From Streptomyces regalis (GTDB lineage Bacteria; Actinomycetota; Actinomycetes; Streptomycetales; Streptomycetaceae): a stretch of 64,000 nucleotides of DNA. Under the pieces are notes generated by a model, which worked only from the letters and a program-made list of their open reading frames with translations, was not told the origin of the DNA and ran no database searches. Shown here piece after piece: positions 41,795-51,949 of this stretch. The stretch lies in the NCBI RefSeq assembly GCF_001509475.1, contig NZ_LLZG01000312.1:5971-69970 (forward strand), read 5' to 3'. Positions within the stretch are counted from its first letter, which is position 1, and the number at the start of each line of letters is the position of its first letter. The translations under genes were made by a program, and so were the position numbers.

Positions 41795-44046
41795 CAGGCC
41801 AGCTCCAGGGAGAGAAACCCGGTCCCCGCCTGTGCCCGCACCGCGCGTTCGCCCGCCGCCAGCCCCCAGGGTGCGGACGGGTCGCTGCACGACGCCCGCA
41901 GCGTGTCCCCTTCCCGTACGACCGTGAAGGCCACCTCCCCGACCCGCACCGTCACCTGCGCGCCCCGCTCCAGCCCGAACGCCCGCAGCGTGACCCCGTC
42001 GGCATGGTCGTAGTCGGGCCGGTCGTCCACCGCGCCCACCGGGATCACCGCACCCGGCCGCACCAGCAGCGGCACGCTCTGGAAGCCGTGCTGCTCGCGC
42101 ACCCAGCGCGGGCCGGTCACAGTACGTCCGCTGAGGAGGTGGGTCCAGGTGCCCTCGGGGACGTAGTACGAGACGTCTCCCTCGTCGCTGAAGACGGGGG
42201 CCACCAGCAGGTCGGACCCGAGCATGTACTGCCGTTCCAGATGCGCGCACCCGGGGTCGTCCGGGAACTCCAGCACCATCGCCCGCATCATCGGCACGCC
42301 CTCGGTGTGGGCGGTGCGGGCGGCCTCGTACAGGTAAGGCATGAGCCGCAGCTTCAGGCGGATGAAGTGCCGGGCCACGTCCACGGATTCGTCGTCGAAG
42401 TGCCAGGGGACGCGGTACGAGGACGATCCGTGCAGGCGGCTGTGCGAGGACAGCAGGCCGAACGCCAGCCACCGCTTGAACAGCGCGGGCGACGGCGTGC
42501 CCTCGAAGCCGCCGATGTCGTGGCTCCAGTACCCGAAGCCGGACAGGCCGAGCGAGAGACCTCCGCGCAGCGACTCCGCCATCGACTCGTACGTCGCCTC
42601 GCAGTCGCCGCCCCAGTGCACGGGGAACTGCTGGCTGCCCGCCGTCGCCGACCGAGCGAAGAGCACCGCCTCCTCCTCGCCGCGGTGCTTGCGCAGTACG
42701 TCGAAGACGGTGCGGTTGTAGAGGTACGTGTAGTAGTTGTGCATCCGCTCCGGGTCGGAGCCGTCGGACCACGTCACGTCGACCGGTACGCGCTCGCCGA
42801 AGTCGGTCTTGAAGCAGTCGACGCCCTGTGCGAGCAGCGCCTCCAGTTTGGCGGCGTACCAGTCGCGGGCGGCGGGGGAGGTGAAGTCGACCAGCGCCAT
42901 GCCCGGCTGCCACAGGTCCCACTGCCAGATGCTGCCGTCCGGCCGTTTCAGCAGATGCCCGAGCGCCTTGCCCTCCGCGAACAGGGGCGAGCGCTGGGCG
43001 ATGTACGGGTTGATCCAGACGCAGACCCGCAGGTCCTTCGCCTTCAGCCGGGCCAGCATCCCCTCGGGGTCCGGGAAGACGCGCGGGTCCCACTGGAAGT
43101 CGCACCAGTTGAACTCGCGCATCCAGAAGCAGTCGAAGTGGAAGACGGAGAGGGGGAGTTCGCGCTCGCGCATGCCGTCCACGAAGGACGTCACCGTCTC
43201 CTCGTCGTACGACGTCGTGAAGGACGTCGACAGCCACAGGCCGAAGGACCAGGCGGGCGGGAGAGCGGGGCGGCCCGTCAGCGCCGTGTACTTGCGGAGG
43301 ATCTCCTTCGGGGTCGGGCCGTGGATGACGTAGTACGTCAGCTCCTGCGTCTCCGCGCTGAACTGCACCCGGGACACGACCTCCGAGGCCACCTCGAAGG
43401 AGACCTTGCCGGGGTGGTCGACGAAGACGCCGTAGCCCGCGTCGGTGAGGAAGAACGGGACGTTCTTGTACGCCTGCTCGCTGCACGTGCCGCCGTCGGC
43501 CTGCCAGATGTCGACGACCTGCCCGTTCTTGACCAGCGGGCCGAAGCGCTCGCCGAGGCCGTAGACGGACGTGCCGACGCCGAGGCGCAGCTGCTCGCGC
43601 AGGTAGTGCGCCCCGCTCGCGTCCCGCATGATGCCCATGCTCTTGGCGCCGCTCGAGGTGAGGGTGCGGCCGCCGGCCAGGAACTCGACCTGCCAGGGGC
43701 CGGTGCGGGCGACCCGGACCGACAGGGCGCCGGAGGTGAGGGTCGCGTGCTCGTCGTCGTAGGAGATCTGCGGGGCGGTCTCCTCCGACCCGGCGAGTTC
43801 GAACTCGGGGCCGCGGGGCTGCTCGCCGCTGAAGTGGGTGAGGGTGAGGCCGATGACGTCGGGCATCGGGGTGTGGGCGTTGATCGTCATGACCGGTCCC
43901 GTCATCAGGTCGCCGCGGGTGCGGATGGGCCGGGTCGGCGCGTGGATCTCCAGGGCGCCGTCCGACTCGGTGACGTCGAGGACTTCGGCGGGGTGGTCCG
44001 CGGTGACTCCCTTGCGCAGGAGCCAGTAGCCGTCCGTGAACTTCAT
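41794..44046 (-). CDS. GH31 alpha-xylosidase (YicI type)
   Basis: A 750-residue family 31 glycoside hydrolase without a signal peptide, hence cytoplasmic. The nucleophile Asp is in CFKTDFGERVP, matching the YicI alpha-xylosidase motif, and the acid/base Asp lies in HWGGDCEATYES. The N-terminal domain (MKFTDGYWLLRKG) and GYGVFVDHPGKVSFEV are also YicI-like. Length matches YicI (about 770). It would hydrolyse isoprimeverose or other alpha-xylosides. ATG 44046 is clear. It is co-transcribed with the LacI gene. Confidence 0.93.
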   Translation of the reverse strand: MKFTDGYWLLRKGVTADHPAEVLDVTESDGALEIHAPTRPIRTRGDLMTGPVMTINAHTPMPDVIGLTLTHFSGEQPRGPEFELAGSEETAPQISYDDEHATLTSGALSVRVARTGPWQVEFLAGGRTLTSSGAKSMGIMRDASGAHYLREQLRLGVGTSVYGLGERFGPLVKNGQVVDIWQADGGTCSEQAYKNVPFFLTDAGYGVFVDHPGKVSFEVASEVVSRVQFSAETQELTYYVIHGPTPKEILRKYTALTGRPALPPAWSFGLWLSTSFTTSYDEETVTSFVDGMRERELPLSVFHFDCFWMREFNWCDFQWDPRVFPDPEGMLARLKAKDLRVCVWINPYIAQRSPLFAEGKALGHLLKRPDGSIWQWDLWQPGMALVDFTSPAARDWYAAKLEALLAQGVDCFKTDFGERVPVDVTWSDGSDPERMHNYYTYLYNRTVFDVLRKHRGEEEAVLFARSATAGSQQFPVHWGGDCEATYESMAESLRGGLSLGLSGFGYWSHDIGGFEGTPSPALFKRWLAFGLLSSHSRLHGSSSYRVPWHFDDESVDVARHFIRLKLRLMPYLYEAARTAHTEGVPMMRAMVLEFPDDPGCAHLERQYMLGSDLLVAPVFSDEGDVSYYVPEGTWTHLLSGRTVTGPRWVREQHGFQSVPLLVRPGAVIPVGAVDDRPDYDHADGVTLRAFGLERGAQVTVRVGEVAFTVVREGDTLRASCSDPSAPWGLAAGERAVRAQAGTGFLSLELA

Positions 44047-44093
44047 GTGGGGGGTCCTTACTCGACTGCGCCTGAGGTGATGCCGGCTCCGTT

Positions 44094-44134
44094 CGTCGAA
44101 TCGGTTCGACGATTTATGTCGAAGCGCTTCGACA
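44094..44134. promoter_or_regulatory. Double LacI-type operator upstream of the alpha-xylosidase operon
   Basis: CGTCGAATCGGTTCGACG (44094-44111) and TGTCGAAGCGCTTCGACA (44117-44134, a perfect 18-bp palindrome) share TCGAA/TTCGA arms and are 23 bp apart centre to centre. They lie 48-88 bp upstream of the start, within the expected promoter. Probable autoregulation by the LacI protein of the operon. Confidence 0.85.
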
Positions 44135-44198
44135 AGGTATGGGCGGGCTGAGGGCGCGTCAATGGCTTGCGCGGGTCTGGGGCGGGAATGCGGGCACC

Positions 44199-45186
44199 AT
44201 GACGATGACGACGACGGCCGCCCCGGCGCCGATCGTGACGGGAAGCCCCTTGCTCGGCTCGATGAGCGACCTCCTGAACGATCCCCTCGCCGCGTACCTG
44301 CGAGCGCGCCGCGACCACGGCGACGTGGTGCGTTTCCGGGCCGGGCCGCCGGGGCTGCGCTCGGACATCTACGCGGTGTTCTCGGCCGAGGGCGCACAGC
44401 AGGTGCTGGCGACGCAGGCCGCCAACTTCCGCAAGGACAACGTCTTCTACGAGGAACTGCGCCAGTCGGTCGGCAACGGGCTGCTGACCAGCCAGGACGA
44501 CGCGTACCTGCGGCAACGACGGCTGGTGCAGCCGCTCTTCACCCGGCGCCGGGTGAACGGCTACGCCTCCCAGGTGGCCGACGAGGCTGCCTCGTTGGCC
44601 GCGGTGTGGCGTGAGGCGCCGGGCGGCACCGTGGAACTGGTGGGTGAGATGCACCGGTTCGCGCTGCGCGTCGTCGGCCGCATCCTGTTCGGGACCGACG
44701 TGAAGGAGGCGTTCGAGGTGATCGAGCGCACCCTGCCCCCGCTCCAGGAGTACTCCCTCAAGCGGGGCTTCTCCCCGCTCAAGGCACCGCGCACCTGGCC
44801 CACCCCCGCCAACCGCCGCGCCGGACGCCTCCAGGCGGAGCTGCACGCGCTGTGCGACGGGATCATCGACAGCCGCCGGGACCGGGATGACCGGGACGAC
44901 CTGGTCACCCTCCTCGTCCACGCCGAGAACGCCGAGGACGGCAGCCTGGATGCCGACGAACTCCGCGAGCAAGTGCTGATCTTCCTGCTGGCCGGCCATG
45001 AGACGACCGCCACCGCACTCGCCTTCGGCCTGCACCTTCTCGCCCGGCACCCGCAGGAACAGCGGCGGGTGCGGGACGAGGTGGACCGGTGCTCGGTGGC
45101 CCGGAGGATGGGCACCCGCAGCCGCGGACATTGAGGCGCTTCCGTATCTGACGATGGTCCTGAAGGCCATGCGGCTGTACCCGTTA
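44199..45186 (+). pseudogene. Broken cytochrome P450
   Basis: ATG 44199 opens a P450 N-terminal half, including FRKDNVFYEELRQSVGNGLL, the C-helix region RQRRLVQPLF and the I-helix oxygen-binding motif LLAGHETTA. The frame ends at 45134, but the next conserved piece (the K-helix region DIEALPYLTMVLKAMRLYP) continues in another frame, so at least one indel occurred near 45085-45115. The sequence stops near 45186. The ExxR continuation and the Cys heme ligand are missing, so no functional enzyme can be made. Its 5' end is close to the alpha-xylosidase operator. Confidence 0.88.
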
Positions 45187-45487
45187 CTCAGAGCCTTAGC
45201 GACTCTCAGAAATCCGGGCATTTCTGCTCGGAAGGTCCGTTCCTGGTCCTCTCGGACAAGGGCTACGGTTCACGCTTCACCGCCGACAGCCCGGACAAGT
45301 CCAGGTCTTACACCAACTCCACGTGAAGTTTTCGGTCTCCGAGCCACTCCCGGCGACCCGCCTCCCAAGAGGCAGCTTGTTTCGCGTACTGATGCAGGAA
45401 TCAAGCAGCTGGACGGCTTGGCTTTCGCCGACCGGCAACCGCGACTCTACCAACCCCGGCTGACAAATGCTGACGAATGCCGAGACA
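45187..45487. other. 301-bp debris between P450 and MFS genes
   Basis: This region replaces the lost P450 3' end. It holds a hairpin (CAGAAAT 45207-45213 with ATTTCTG 45220-45226) and a short open stretch reading LVLSDKGYGSRF, reminiscent of transposase fragments but too short to name. No complete gene is visible. It likely marks a recombination scar. Confidence 0.45.
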
Positions 45488-46840
45488 TCAGCCGGCAGTT
45501 GACGACTGTTCGCGCCCGTGATCGGCCGCCGCTCGGTCGCCGACGCGGAGATCGAGCGGCGCGAGCGCGATGAGCAGTGCCATGGCCGCTGCCATGACCG
45601 GCACGCCGTACCCCGTCGTCGGCGACAGGTGTTCCGCCATCCAGCCGCCGATCGCGCTGCCGGCCGCGATACCGCCGAGCAGGGCCGTCACCGCGAGGGT
45701 CATGCCCTCGTTGAGGCGGCCGTCCGGGGTGCGCTGTTGGACCAGGGCCATGTTGGTGATCATGGTCGGAGCCGTGGCCATGCCGGAGATCAGCAGGGCG
45801 AGGGACAGCAGCGGGAGCGAGCCGGTGAGGGACGCGGCGAGCAGGGGCAGCGTCAGCAGGGTCGTCATCGCCGCTATGCACCACGGGTAGCGGTACTCGG
45901 CGGGGGCCGAGAGCCTGAGCCGGCCGTACAGCAGGCCCGCCGCGCAGGAGCCGGCCGCCTGGAGTGCGAGCACCGCACCTGCCGCCGTGCGGTGGCCCTC
46001 CGCGTCCGCGAACGCGATGGTGACGACCTCCGTCGAGCCGAACACCGCGCCCATGGCGAGGCAGACGGCCAGCAGCGAGGGCATACCGGGGGCGCGCAGC
46101 GGCGACTTCACGGCCGTACGTCCCCGAGGCGGCGGCTCGGTCGAGCGCTGCGCCGCGAAGAGCAGGACGCCCGTCACCAGCAGCACCACCCCGACCAGCG
46201 TCCCCGCCTCCGGGAAGAACGTCCCGCACAGGAAGGCCGCGAGGACCGGGCCCAGCATGAAGCACAGCTCGTCGGCGGCCTGTTCGAAGGAGTTCGCGGT
46301 GTGCAGGGACTCGGCGTCGCCCTTGAGCAGATGGGCCCAGCGGGCGCGGGACATGCCGCCGGTGTTGGGAGTGGTCGCGGTGGCGGCGTACGCGGCGAAG
46401 AGGGTCCAGGCGGGGGCGTCGTGGCGCACGCACAGCAGCAGGGCGAGGTTGCCCAGCGCGGCGAAGAGCGTGGCGGGCACGGCGATCCGGGCCTGGCCGT
46501 ACCGGTCGACCAGCCGCGCGGTCCAGGGGGCGACCAGCGCGGTCGCCGCGAGGCCGGTCGCGGTGACGGCGCCGGCGAGGGCGTACGAACCCCGGGCACC
46601 GGCGATCATCAGGACCGCGCTCACGCTGAACATGCCCATGGGAAGGCGGGCGATCAGGTTCCCGACGGTGAAGGCGCGGGCGCCGGGGTGGGCGAAGAGC
46701 CGGCGGTACGGGCCGGGCGGGCGGCTCCGCGTGCGCGGTCCGAAGTCGACGGCGATGAGGGCGTCGGCGGTGACGGTGAGCAACGGGGCTTTGGGGGCTT
46801 GAGGGTCTTTCGGGGCTTTCCTGGCGGGCTGTTGCGGCAT
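45488..46840 (-). CDS. MFS transporter
   Basis: A 450-residue major-facilitator protein with about twelve membrane segments; the first is near AFTVGNLIARLPMGMFSVSAV. A signature-like loop, RLVDRYGQAR, follows the second segment. A long cytoplasmic N-terminus of about 55 residues precedes the first. Related Streptomyces proteins are annotated as drug/proton antiporters; the substrate is not known. It is divergent from a LysR regulator (83-bp gap), which probably controls it. Confidence 0.88.
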   Translation of the reverse strand: MPQQPARKAPKDPQAPKAPLLTVTADALIAVDFGPRTRSRPPGPYRRLFAHPGARAFTVGNLIARLPMGMFSVSAVLMIAGARGSYALAGAVTATGLAATALVAPWTARLVDRYGQARIAVPATLFAALGNLALLLCVRHDAPAWTLFAAYAATATTPNTGGMSRARWAHLLKGDAESLHTANSFEQAADELCFMLGPVLAAFLCGTFFPEAGTLVGVVLLVTGVLLFAAQRSTEPPPRGRTAVKSPLRAPGMPSLLAVCLAMGAVFGSTEVVTIAFADAEGHRTAAGAVLALQAAGSCAAGLLYGRLRLSAPAEYRYPWCIAAMTTLLTLPLLAASLTGSLPLLSLALLISGMATAPTMITNMALVQQRTPDGRLNEGMTLAVTALLGGIAAGSAIGGWMAEHLSPTTGYGVPVMAAAMALLIALAPLDLRVGDRAAADHGREQSSTAG

Positions 46841-46923
46841 GGATCCACCGTCGCCGAGAGTGGATCAAGGGGTCCAACACCTGTCCGCCGCGGATTCACG
46901 CACGTGAGTTGTAAGTTCGCCGC

Positions 46924-47898
46924 ATGCCCGCCCATGCCGCTCACCTCGACCCCCGCCTCCTGCGTGCCTTCCTCGCCGTCGCCGAGGAACTGCACTTCAC
47001 CCGCGCCGCCGCTCGTCTCTACGTCGCCCAGCAGGCGCTCAGCCGGGACGTACGGCGGCTGGAGCGGGAGTTGGGCACCGAGCTGTTCGTGCGGACGACC
47101 CGGCAGGTCACGCTCACGGCCGACGGCGAGCGGCTGGTGCCGTACGCGCGCCGCGCGCTGCAGGCCCAGGACGATCTGCTCGCCGCCTTCGGCCAGGCCC
47201 GCCCCCTGCTGGTGGACCTCAACTCCCCAGGCCTGGGCACCCCGCGCCGCGTCCTGCACCGGGCCCGTGAGCTCGCCCCCGACTGCGAGCTGATGGCCCG
47301 CTACGAGAGCGGCCTGACGGGCGCGGCCGGCGAGATGGTCGCGGGGCGGCTGGACGCCTCCTTCGGCCGGTTCGCGGGGCTGGACCCGGCGCTGCGGGCG
47401 GGCCTCGACCACCAGCCGGTCCGTTACGAGCCGATGGCGATCCTGCTGCCCGAGGACCATCCGCTGGCGGCATCGGAGGCGGTGCCGCTCGCCGCGCTCG
47501 AGGGCGGAACCGTCTACGCCGGTGCCGGAAACCCCCGTACGCCGGAGTGGACCGACCTCGCGCACCGGCTGTTCGAGGGGCGGGGCATCGAGGTGGCCCC
47601 GCCGGCCCCGCTCGCCGTCGGTGACGAGGAGTTCCAGCGGATCATGGCCAAGATGCGGACCCCCGTCCTCGCCGTCATCGACTTTCCGGCCATGCCCGGG
47701 TCCGTGCTGCGCCCCTTGATCGATCCCGTGCCCTTGTCACCCGTGTCACTGGTGTGGCGAAAGGGCCTGGTGCACCCGGCATTCGACGCCCTTCGACGCG
47801 CTGCGGCCGAGCTCACGGTCGAGGAGGGCTGGCTGGTGAGGCCTGCCGAGGGATGGATTCCGGCCATCGATGTGGCCACTGGGAGCGTTCACAATTGA
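46924..47898 (+). CDS. LysR-family transcriptional regulator
   Basis: A 324-residue LysR-type regulator. The winged HTH is at residues about 5-65 (LDPRLLRAFLAVAEELHFTRAA, then VAQQALSRDVRRLERELG). The rest is the periplasmic-binding-like effector domain, with a shortened look near YESGLTGAAGEMVAG. It is divergent from the MFS gene, the classic arrangement for control of a neighbour. The effector is unknown. Confidence 0.92.
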   Translation: MPAHAAHLDPRLLRAFLAVAEELHFTRAAARLYVAQQALSRDVRRLERELGTELFVRTTRQVTLTADGERLVPYARRALQAQDDLLAAFGQARPLLVDLNSPGLGTPRRVLHRARELAPDCELMARYESGLTGAAGEMVAGRLDASFGRFAGLDPALRAGLDHQPVRYEPMAILLPEDHPLAASEAVPLAALEGGTVYAGAGNPRTPEWTDLAHRLFEGRGIEVAPPAPLAVGDEEFQRIMAKMRTPVLAVIDFPAMPGSVLRPLIDPVPLSPVSLVWRKGLVHPAFDALRRAAAELTVEEGWLVRPAEGWIPAIDVATGSVHN

Positions 47899-47978
47899 CA
47901 CACGATAGACACGAAACGCCAGGTAGGGGAGGAACGGGCCTGGCCGCCAGTTTCGTCAACTGGCGGCCAGGGGCCGCG

Positions 47979-50900
47979 TCACCCGATGGCGATGCGTGTC
48001 TTCCAGTAGCTCGCCGGGGCGATGATCTCTGTGCCGGACCCCGGTACGACGGTGGCCTTGCCTCCAGAGTAGAGGCGTACCGATCCGTCCGACCGCACGC
48101 CCCATATGTCCGGGACGGCGTCGCTGTTGGCATCGGGGGTGCCCATCAGCAGCGGGAAGGCGCTGACCGCCCAGCCAGAGGCGCCGTACTCGCCGTCGAG
48201 GCCGTCGGCCGAACTTCCGGCGTTGCCCAAGGAAGCGAGGCTGACCCCGCCGCCGGAGGCGGCGATGCCCTTGCGAAGCAAAAGCCTGCCCGAGGTGTCG
48301 GACCGGTAGAGGAGGTCGGTGACGCCGTCGCCGCTGATGTCCAGCACGCTGACGATGTCCCGGCTGGTCCAGCCCGAGGTCCACAGTCGGGTCGCCTGGT
48401 CGATGGTCGCCCCGTGATAGCCGGTGAAGACCCACAACTCGTCGCCGATGGTGGCGAAGAAGTCGGTCCGGCCGTCCCCGGTGGCGTCGCCCGCCGACAC
48501 GAACTGGGTCAGGCCGGCGGGGCTGGGGGCGCCGTCGGGGAGGAGGATCTCGCGGCGCTTGTCGATGTTGACGGCGCCGTAGCCATCACCGGGGTACACC
48601 CACAGCTTGCCCCCGACGCGCACGACCAGGTCCTGGAGGCCGTCGCCGCCGTAGATGTCGCCGTTGTGGGTGATCAGGGCGCCCTTGAAGTGACCGTTGG
48701 GCGCGGGCACATAGGGCGGCAGGTCGTCGCCGTTGGGGTCCTTGTCGGGGTTGTCCCGGTAGGCGCCGGGCATTGAGTAGTTCAGGTCGCCGGTGCCCTT
48801 GTTGAGGTCGGTGGAGGTGGACTGCGAGGGATACATGCCCAGGTTGCCGGCCTCGGTGACGACCATCATGTCGGGCAGCTTGTCGCCGGTGAAGTCGCCG
48901 GGGGAGTCGGCCTGGTCCCGGGGCGTGACGTAGAAGAAGTACTTCGTCGCCTGCGAGGGGTTGCCCGCGCTGTCCACGGCCCTGACGTAGAGCACGTTGG
49001 GCCCGGCCGTCGGCGGTTTGGCGTTCGAGATGGTCGCACTCACGCTGGTGGCCGTGCCGGCGGTGCGGGTGAGGCTGCCGGTGTAGCTGGGCGAGTTGAA
49101 GCCGTACTCGTAGCGCACGACGTCGCTGTTGAGCGCGCGCACCGTGAACGACCCGGGTGTGCCGAACTTCTTGGTGGACCAGTTGGCGTCCTCGGCGTCG
49201 TTGCCGAAGCCGTTCTCGCTGCCGTCGGCGTTGGGGAAGTCGGTGGAGCTGACCTTCGGCGGCCTGGGCGCGGTGGTGTCGAGGACGAAGCGGCACGGCG
49301 TCTTTGCGGGCGCGTAGCTCGAGCTGGCACCCGCGTCGTCGATTGCGCGCACCCGCCAGGAGTAGGTGGTGCCGTTGGTGAGCTTGCTGGTGGAGAAGCC
49401 CGTCGTCGTGCGCAGTGCGGTGTCCTTGTCACCGCCGACGGAGACCTTGCCGGTGGAGCCCAGCAGATCGCCCGTGGTCTGCCATTTGCCGTGCGGCCAC
49501 AGGTCGAAGTCGAGGTGGTCGAGGTTGCTGTCCTTGTCGGAAGCCCGCGCCGTGAACGTCAGGTCGCCCGAGCCCATGCGGACGTACGGCTCGGTGGTGG
49601 TGCACCTGCCGTCGGGGCCGAGATCGAGCGACTTGGAGTCGACGGTCGGTTTGCGGTTGTAGACGAGCTCCAGCACGGGCGCGTTGTCCCCGTTGGCCTG
49701 GAACTTCTTCCAGGCGTACTGCGAGTGCTCGTCCCGGGCGCGCAGGCCGAAGGTGATGGTGTCCTTGCCTTGATCGGCCCGCTTCTGCGCGGCCGTCCTC
49801 ACATCGAACGTCTCGTACGCGTCCCGGCAACCGGACTTGTATCCGTGCGCGAAGCTCTTGGTCGCGAACTTGTTGCCGTCGTGGAGCTTGGGGGCGTTCT
49901 TCCAGTTGGTCTTCCCGTTGACCGGGCCGGTGAGGTGGACGCTCATCGAACGGGCGCTGCACGACCAGGAGTAGGTCTCCAGCATGCGCAGCTTCGCACT
50001 GGTGATCTTCGCGCCCTTGAGGTCCTTGTCGTAGGCGATGTTGAAGTACGAGCGGGAGGTGCCCCAGGTGTCCGACTCGAAGCCGACGCGGGCCTCGTGC
50101 GTACCGCCCTTGTTGAAGCCCTTGCCGTTGTAGAACGTGGCGTTGGGGTGGCGGCTGTAGGCGGTGGTCCAGTTCTGGGTGTGCTTCTTCACCGATGGGT
50201 CGATGAAGACCGGGTACGTGGTGGCCGGGTCGTCGAGGAACGCCAGGTCGGGGGTGAGCGCCCAGTTCGCTCCGGTCAGGCTGGGCTTCACCAACTCGCC
50301 GCGTGAGTCGGGCGAGGGCCCATCGAGCCCGGGAAGGCTGAGCGTGGCCGCCGAGCCGCTCTGCGAGGGTGCGGGCGTCGGCTCGGCCGGGGCGGACGGC
50401 AGCGGGGACTCGGACACCGAGGGCTCGGGGCCGTCGGTGGCGGCCGGCAGAGTCTCAGGGGCGGTGTCCGCCTGCTCGTCGGTCTCGATGAGCTCCTCCG
50501 TGGGGCTCGGGCTCTCGCTCGGCCCGTCGGTGGCCGACTCGGTCGGTGCGGGGCTCTCCGACGTGGTCGGCTGGGCGCTGGCGCCGACCGATCCGTCGGT
50601 CACGGCCGGCTGGCCGCTGTTGTCCCACATCAGCGGGGTCGGCGACATCGCGACCTCTTTGCCGAAGACGTCCTCGGCGGTGAGGACACCCGTGACCGGA
50701 TCGAGCCGGAAGTTCAGCGTGGTGGAGGTGATGCCGTACGAGATCTGCCGGGCCCGCGGATCGGCCGCGGCCTGCCGGTTCTTGAGGACCAGCAACTGGG
50801 CGAACCCGTCGTCGTCGGCCGTCAGTACCAGGTCGGCGCCCGGGAAGATCTCGGGGTACAGGGCGCGTGAGCCGTCGATGATCGGGGCTGGGACCGTGCC

Positions 50901-51467
50901 CGGCCAGGTGAGCTGGATCTGGTGGCCGTCGACGGTCAGGGTGACCAGGGGGCTCGCGGTCTCTTCATCGGCGGCGCTCTTCAGCCCTTGGACCAGGGAG
51001 ACTCGGCGCACGGTGGAGCGCGAGGAGCGCTGTCTCCCGTCGCGCGATGCGGAACCGGCCGAGAACACGATCCGCGCGTTCGTGGCCCTGGGCTCCCAAC
51101 CGGCCTTCGTGCGGTGGAGGTCGTAGTCGATGTCCCTCCATTCGCCGCCCACCTTGGCCCTGACCGGTGACGAGTACAGCTTCTTCGCCATCAGACCGTC
51201 GGGCCGCGCCCACGTGGTGGAGCGCGCGGTGCGCAGCGCGGTGACCTCGACGGACTTGCCCGTCTTCGTCGCTCGCGCGATCGCGGCGGCCTCGGTCACG
51301 GGCTCCGTCTTCGCCGTCGCCTCTCGATCCGACCCGTCGCGAGAACCCCGGTCATTCAGACCGAGGCCGATGAAGGTGATGCCGGTAGCGGCGAGCGCCG
51401 CGGTCAGTACGGCGGCGGTGGTCCGACGTCCGGGCACACGGCGCCAGTTGCGCGTCTTGCGCGTCAT
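47979..51467 (-). CDS. Large secreted DNRLRE/FG-GAP repeat protein, partner of the RHS protein
   Basis: A 1162-residue protein. The N-terminal anchor or signal is TTAAVLTAALAATGITFIGLGL. After about 280 residues of a beta-rich domain comes a Pro/Ser/Glu-rich linker (ESPAPTESATDGPSESPSP). Next is a DNRLRE-like carbohydrate-binding region (WTTAYSRHPNATFYNGKGF ... KITSAKLRML) and a fibronectin-like module. The last 330 residues carry FG-GAP/VCBS-type repeats: GDFTGDKLPDMMV, ATGDGRTDFFATIGD, DISGDGVTDLLYRSD and DANSDAVPDIWGV. ATG 51467 precedes the anchor. Such proteins are often encoded next to RHS toxins in Streptomyces. Confidence 0.85.
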   Translation of the reverse strand: MTRKTRNWRRVPGRRTTAAVLTAALAATGITFIGLGLNDRGSRDGSDREATAKTEPVTEAAAIARATKTGKSVEVTALRTARSTTWARPDGLMAKKLYSSPVRAKVGGEWRDIDYDLHRTKAGWEPRATNARIVFSAGSASRDGRQRSSRSTVRRVSLVQGLKSAADEETASPLVTLTVDGHQIQLTWPGTVPAPIIDGSRALYPEIFPGADLVLTADDDGFAQLLVLKNRQAAADPRARQISYGITSTTLNFRLDPVTGVLTAEDVFGKEVAMSPTPLMWDNSGQPAVTDGSVGASAQPTTSESPAPTESATDGPSESPSPTEELIETDEQADTAPETLPAATDGPEPSVSESPLPSAPAEPTPAPSQSGSAATLSLPGLDGPSPDSRGELVKPSLTGANWALTPDLAFLDDPATTYPVFIDPSVKKHTQNWTTAYSRHPNATFYNGKGFNKGGTHEARVGFESDTWGTSRSYFNIAYDKDLKGAKITSAKLRMLETYSWSCSARSMSVHLTGPVNGKTNWKNAPKLHDGNKFATKSFAHGYKSGCRDAYETFDVRTAAQKRADQGKDTITFGLRARDEHSQYAWKKFQANGDNAPVLELVYNRKPTVDSKSLDLGPDGRCTTTEPYVRMGSGDLTFTARASDKDSNLDHLDFDLWPHGKWQTTGDLLGSTGKVSVGGDKDTALRTTTGFSTSKLTNGTTYSWRVRAIDDAGASSSYAPAKTPCRFVLDTTAPRPPKVSSTDFPNADGSENGFGNDAEDANWSTKKFGTPGSFTVRALNSDVVRYEYGFNSPSYTGSLTRTAGTATSVSATISNAKPPTAGPNVLYVRAVDSAGNPSQATKYFFYVTPRDQADSPGDFTGDKLPDMMVVTEAGNLGMYPSQSTSTDLNKGTGDLNYSMPGAYRDNPDKDPNGDDLPPYVPAPNGHFKGALITHNGDIYGGDGLQDLVVRVGGKLWVYPGDGYGAVNIDKRREILLPDGAPSPAGLTQFVSAGDATGDGRTDFFATIGDELWVFTGYHGATIDQATRLWTSGWTSRDIVSVLDISGDGVTDLLYRSDTSGRLLLRKGIAASGGGVSLASLGNAGSSADGLDGEYGASGWAVSAFPLLMGTPDANSDAVPDIWGVRSDGSVRLYSGGKATVVPGSGTEIIAPASYWKTRIAIG

Positions 51468-51928
51468 CGGGCGAGCTCCCCTTCCCCCCTTGTAACCGGC
51501 GCGGGACAGGGCGCGGCCGGGCGAGCAGATGATGACCCATGAGCGGGCTGTCGTCACCCTTCGGATGCGGCGACGGAGTTGAGTCGATCAACCACGCGGG
51601 CCGTAAAGGTGATTGGGCACGCACGTCCACAACTGGTCGGAGCAGCACTGGCCTTGGGAGCAAATCATCCCGAACCGCCCTCCAAGTCCCGGAATTGCAG
51701 GGATGTTTGCTAGTTGAACTGGCGAATTGGGCGAATGATCACAGAGGGGCGGGGGCTTCCGTTAGCTCGGGAAAGCGCCGCCTGAGCCTCACTTGCTGCT
51801 ATGAATCGTTACGTACCGTGATGATCATCACATCCGCACAGGTGATCTAGCGGAACTCCACGGAGCCGTCACAGAATCTGCGCCATCTGATACGCCATCA
51901 CGCGTGGTCCGCTCCCGGTCCCGCCTCA
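51468..51928. promoter_or_regulatory. 461-bp divergent region between FG-GAP and RHS genes
   Basis: This stretch is clearly more AT-rich than its neighbours and has no gene. GTGATGATCATCAC (51818-51831) is a perfect 14-bp palindrome about 120 bp before the RHS start and could be a regulator site shared by both divergent genes. Confidence 0.5.
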
Positions 51929-51949
51929 GTGGTCCGGGGGGACCTCGCC

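Noticed and set aside
40784..43486. A 900-codon frame joining LacI to upstream sequence
   Set aside because: Only the last 336 codons are LacI; the upstream part is the alpha-xylosidase gene read in the wrong frame.
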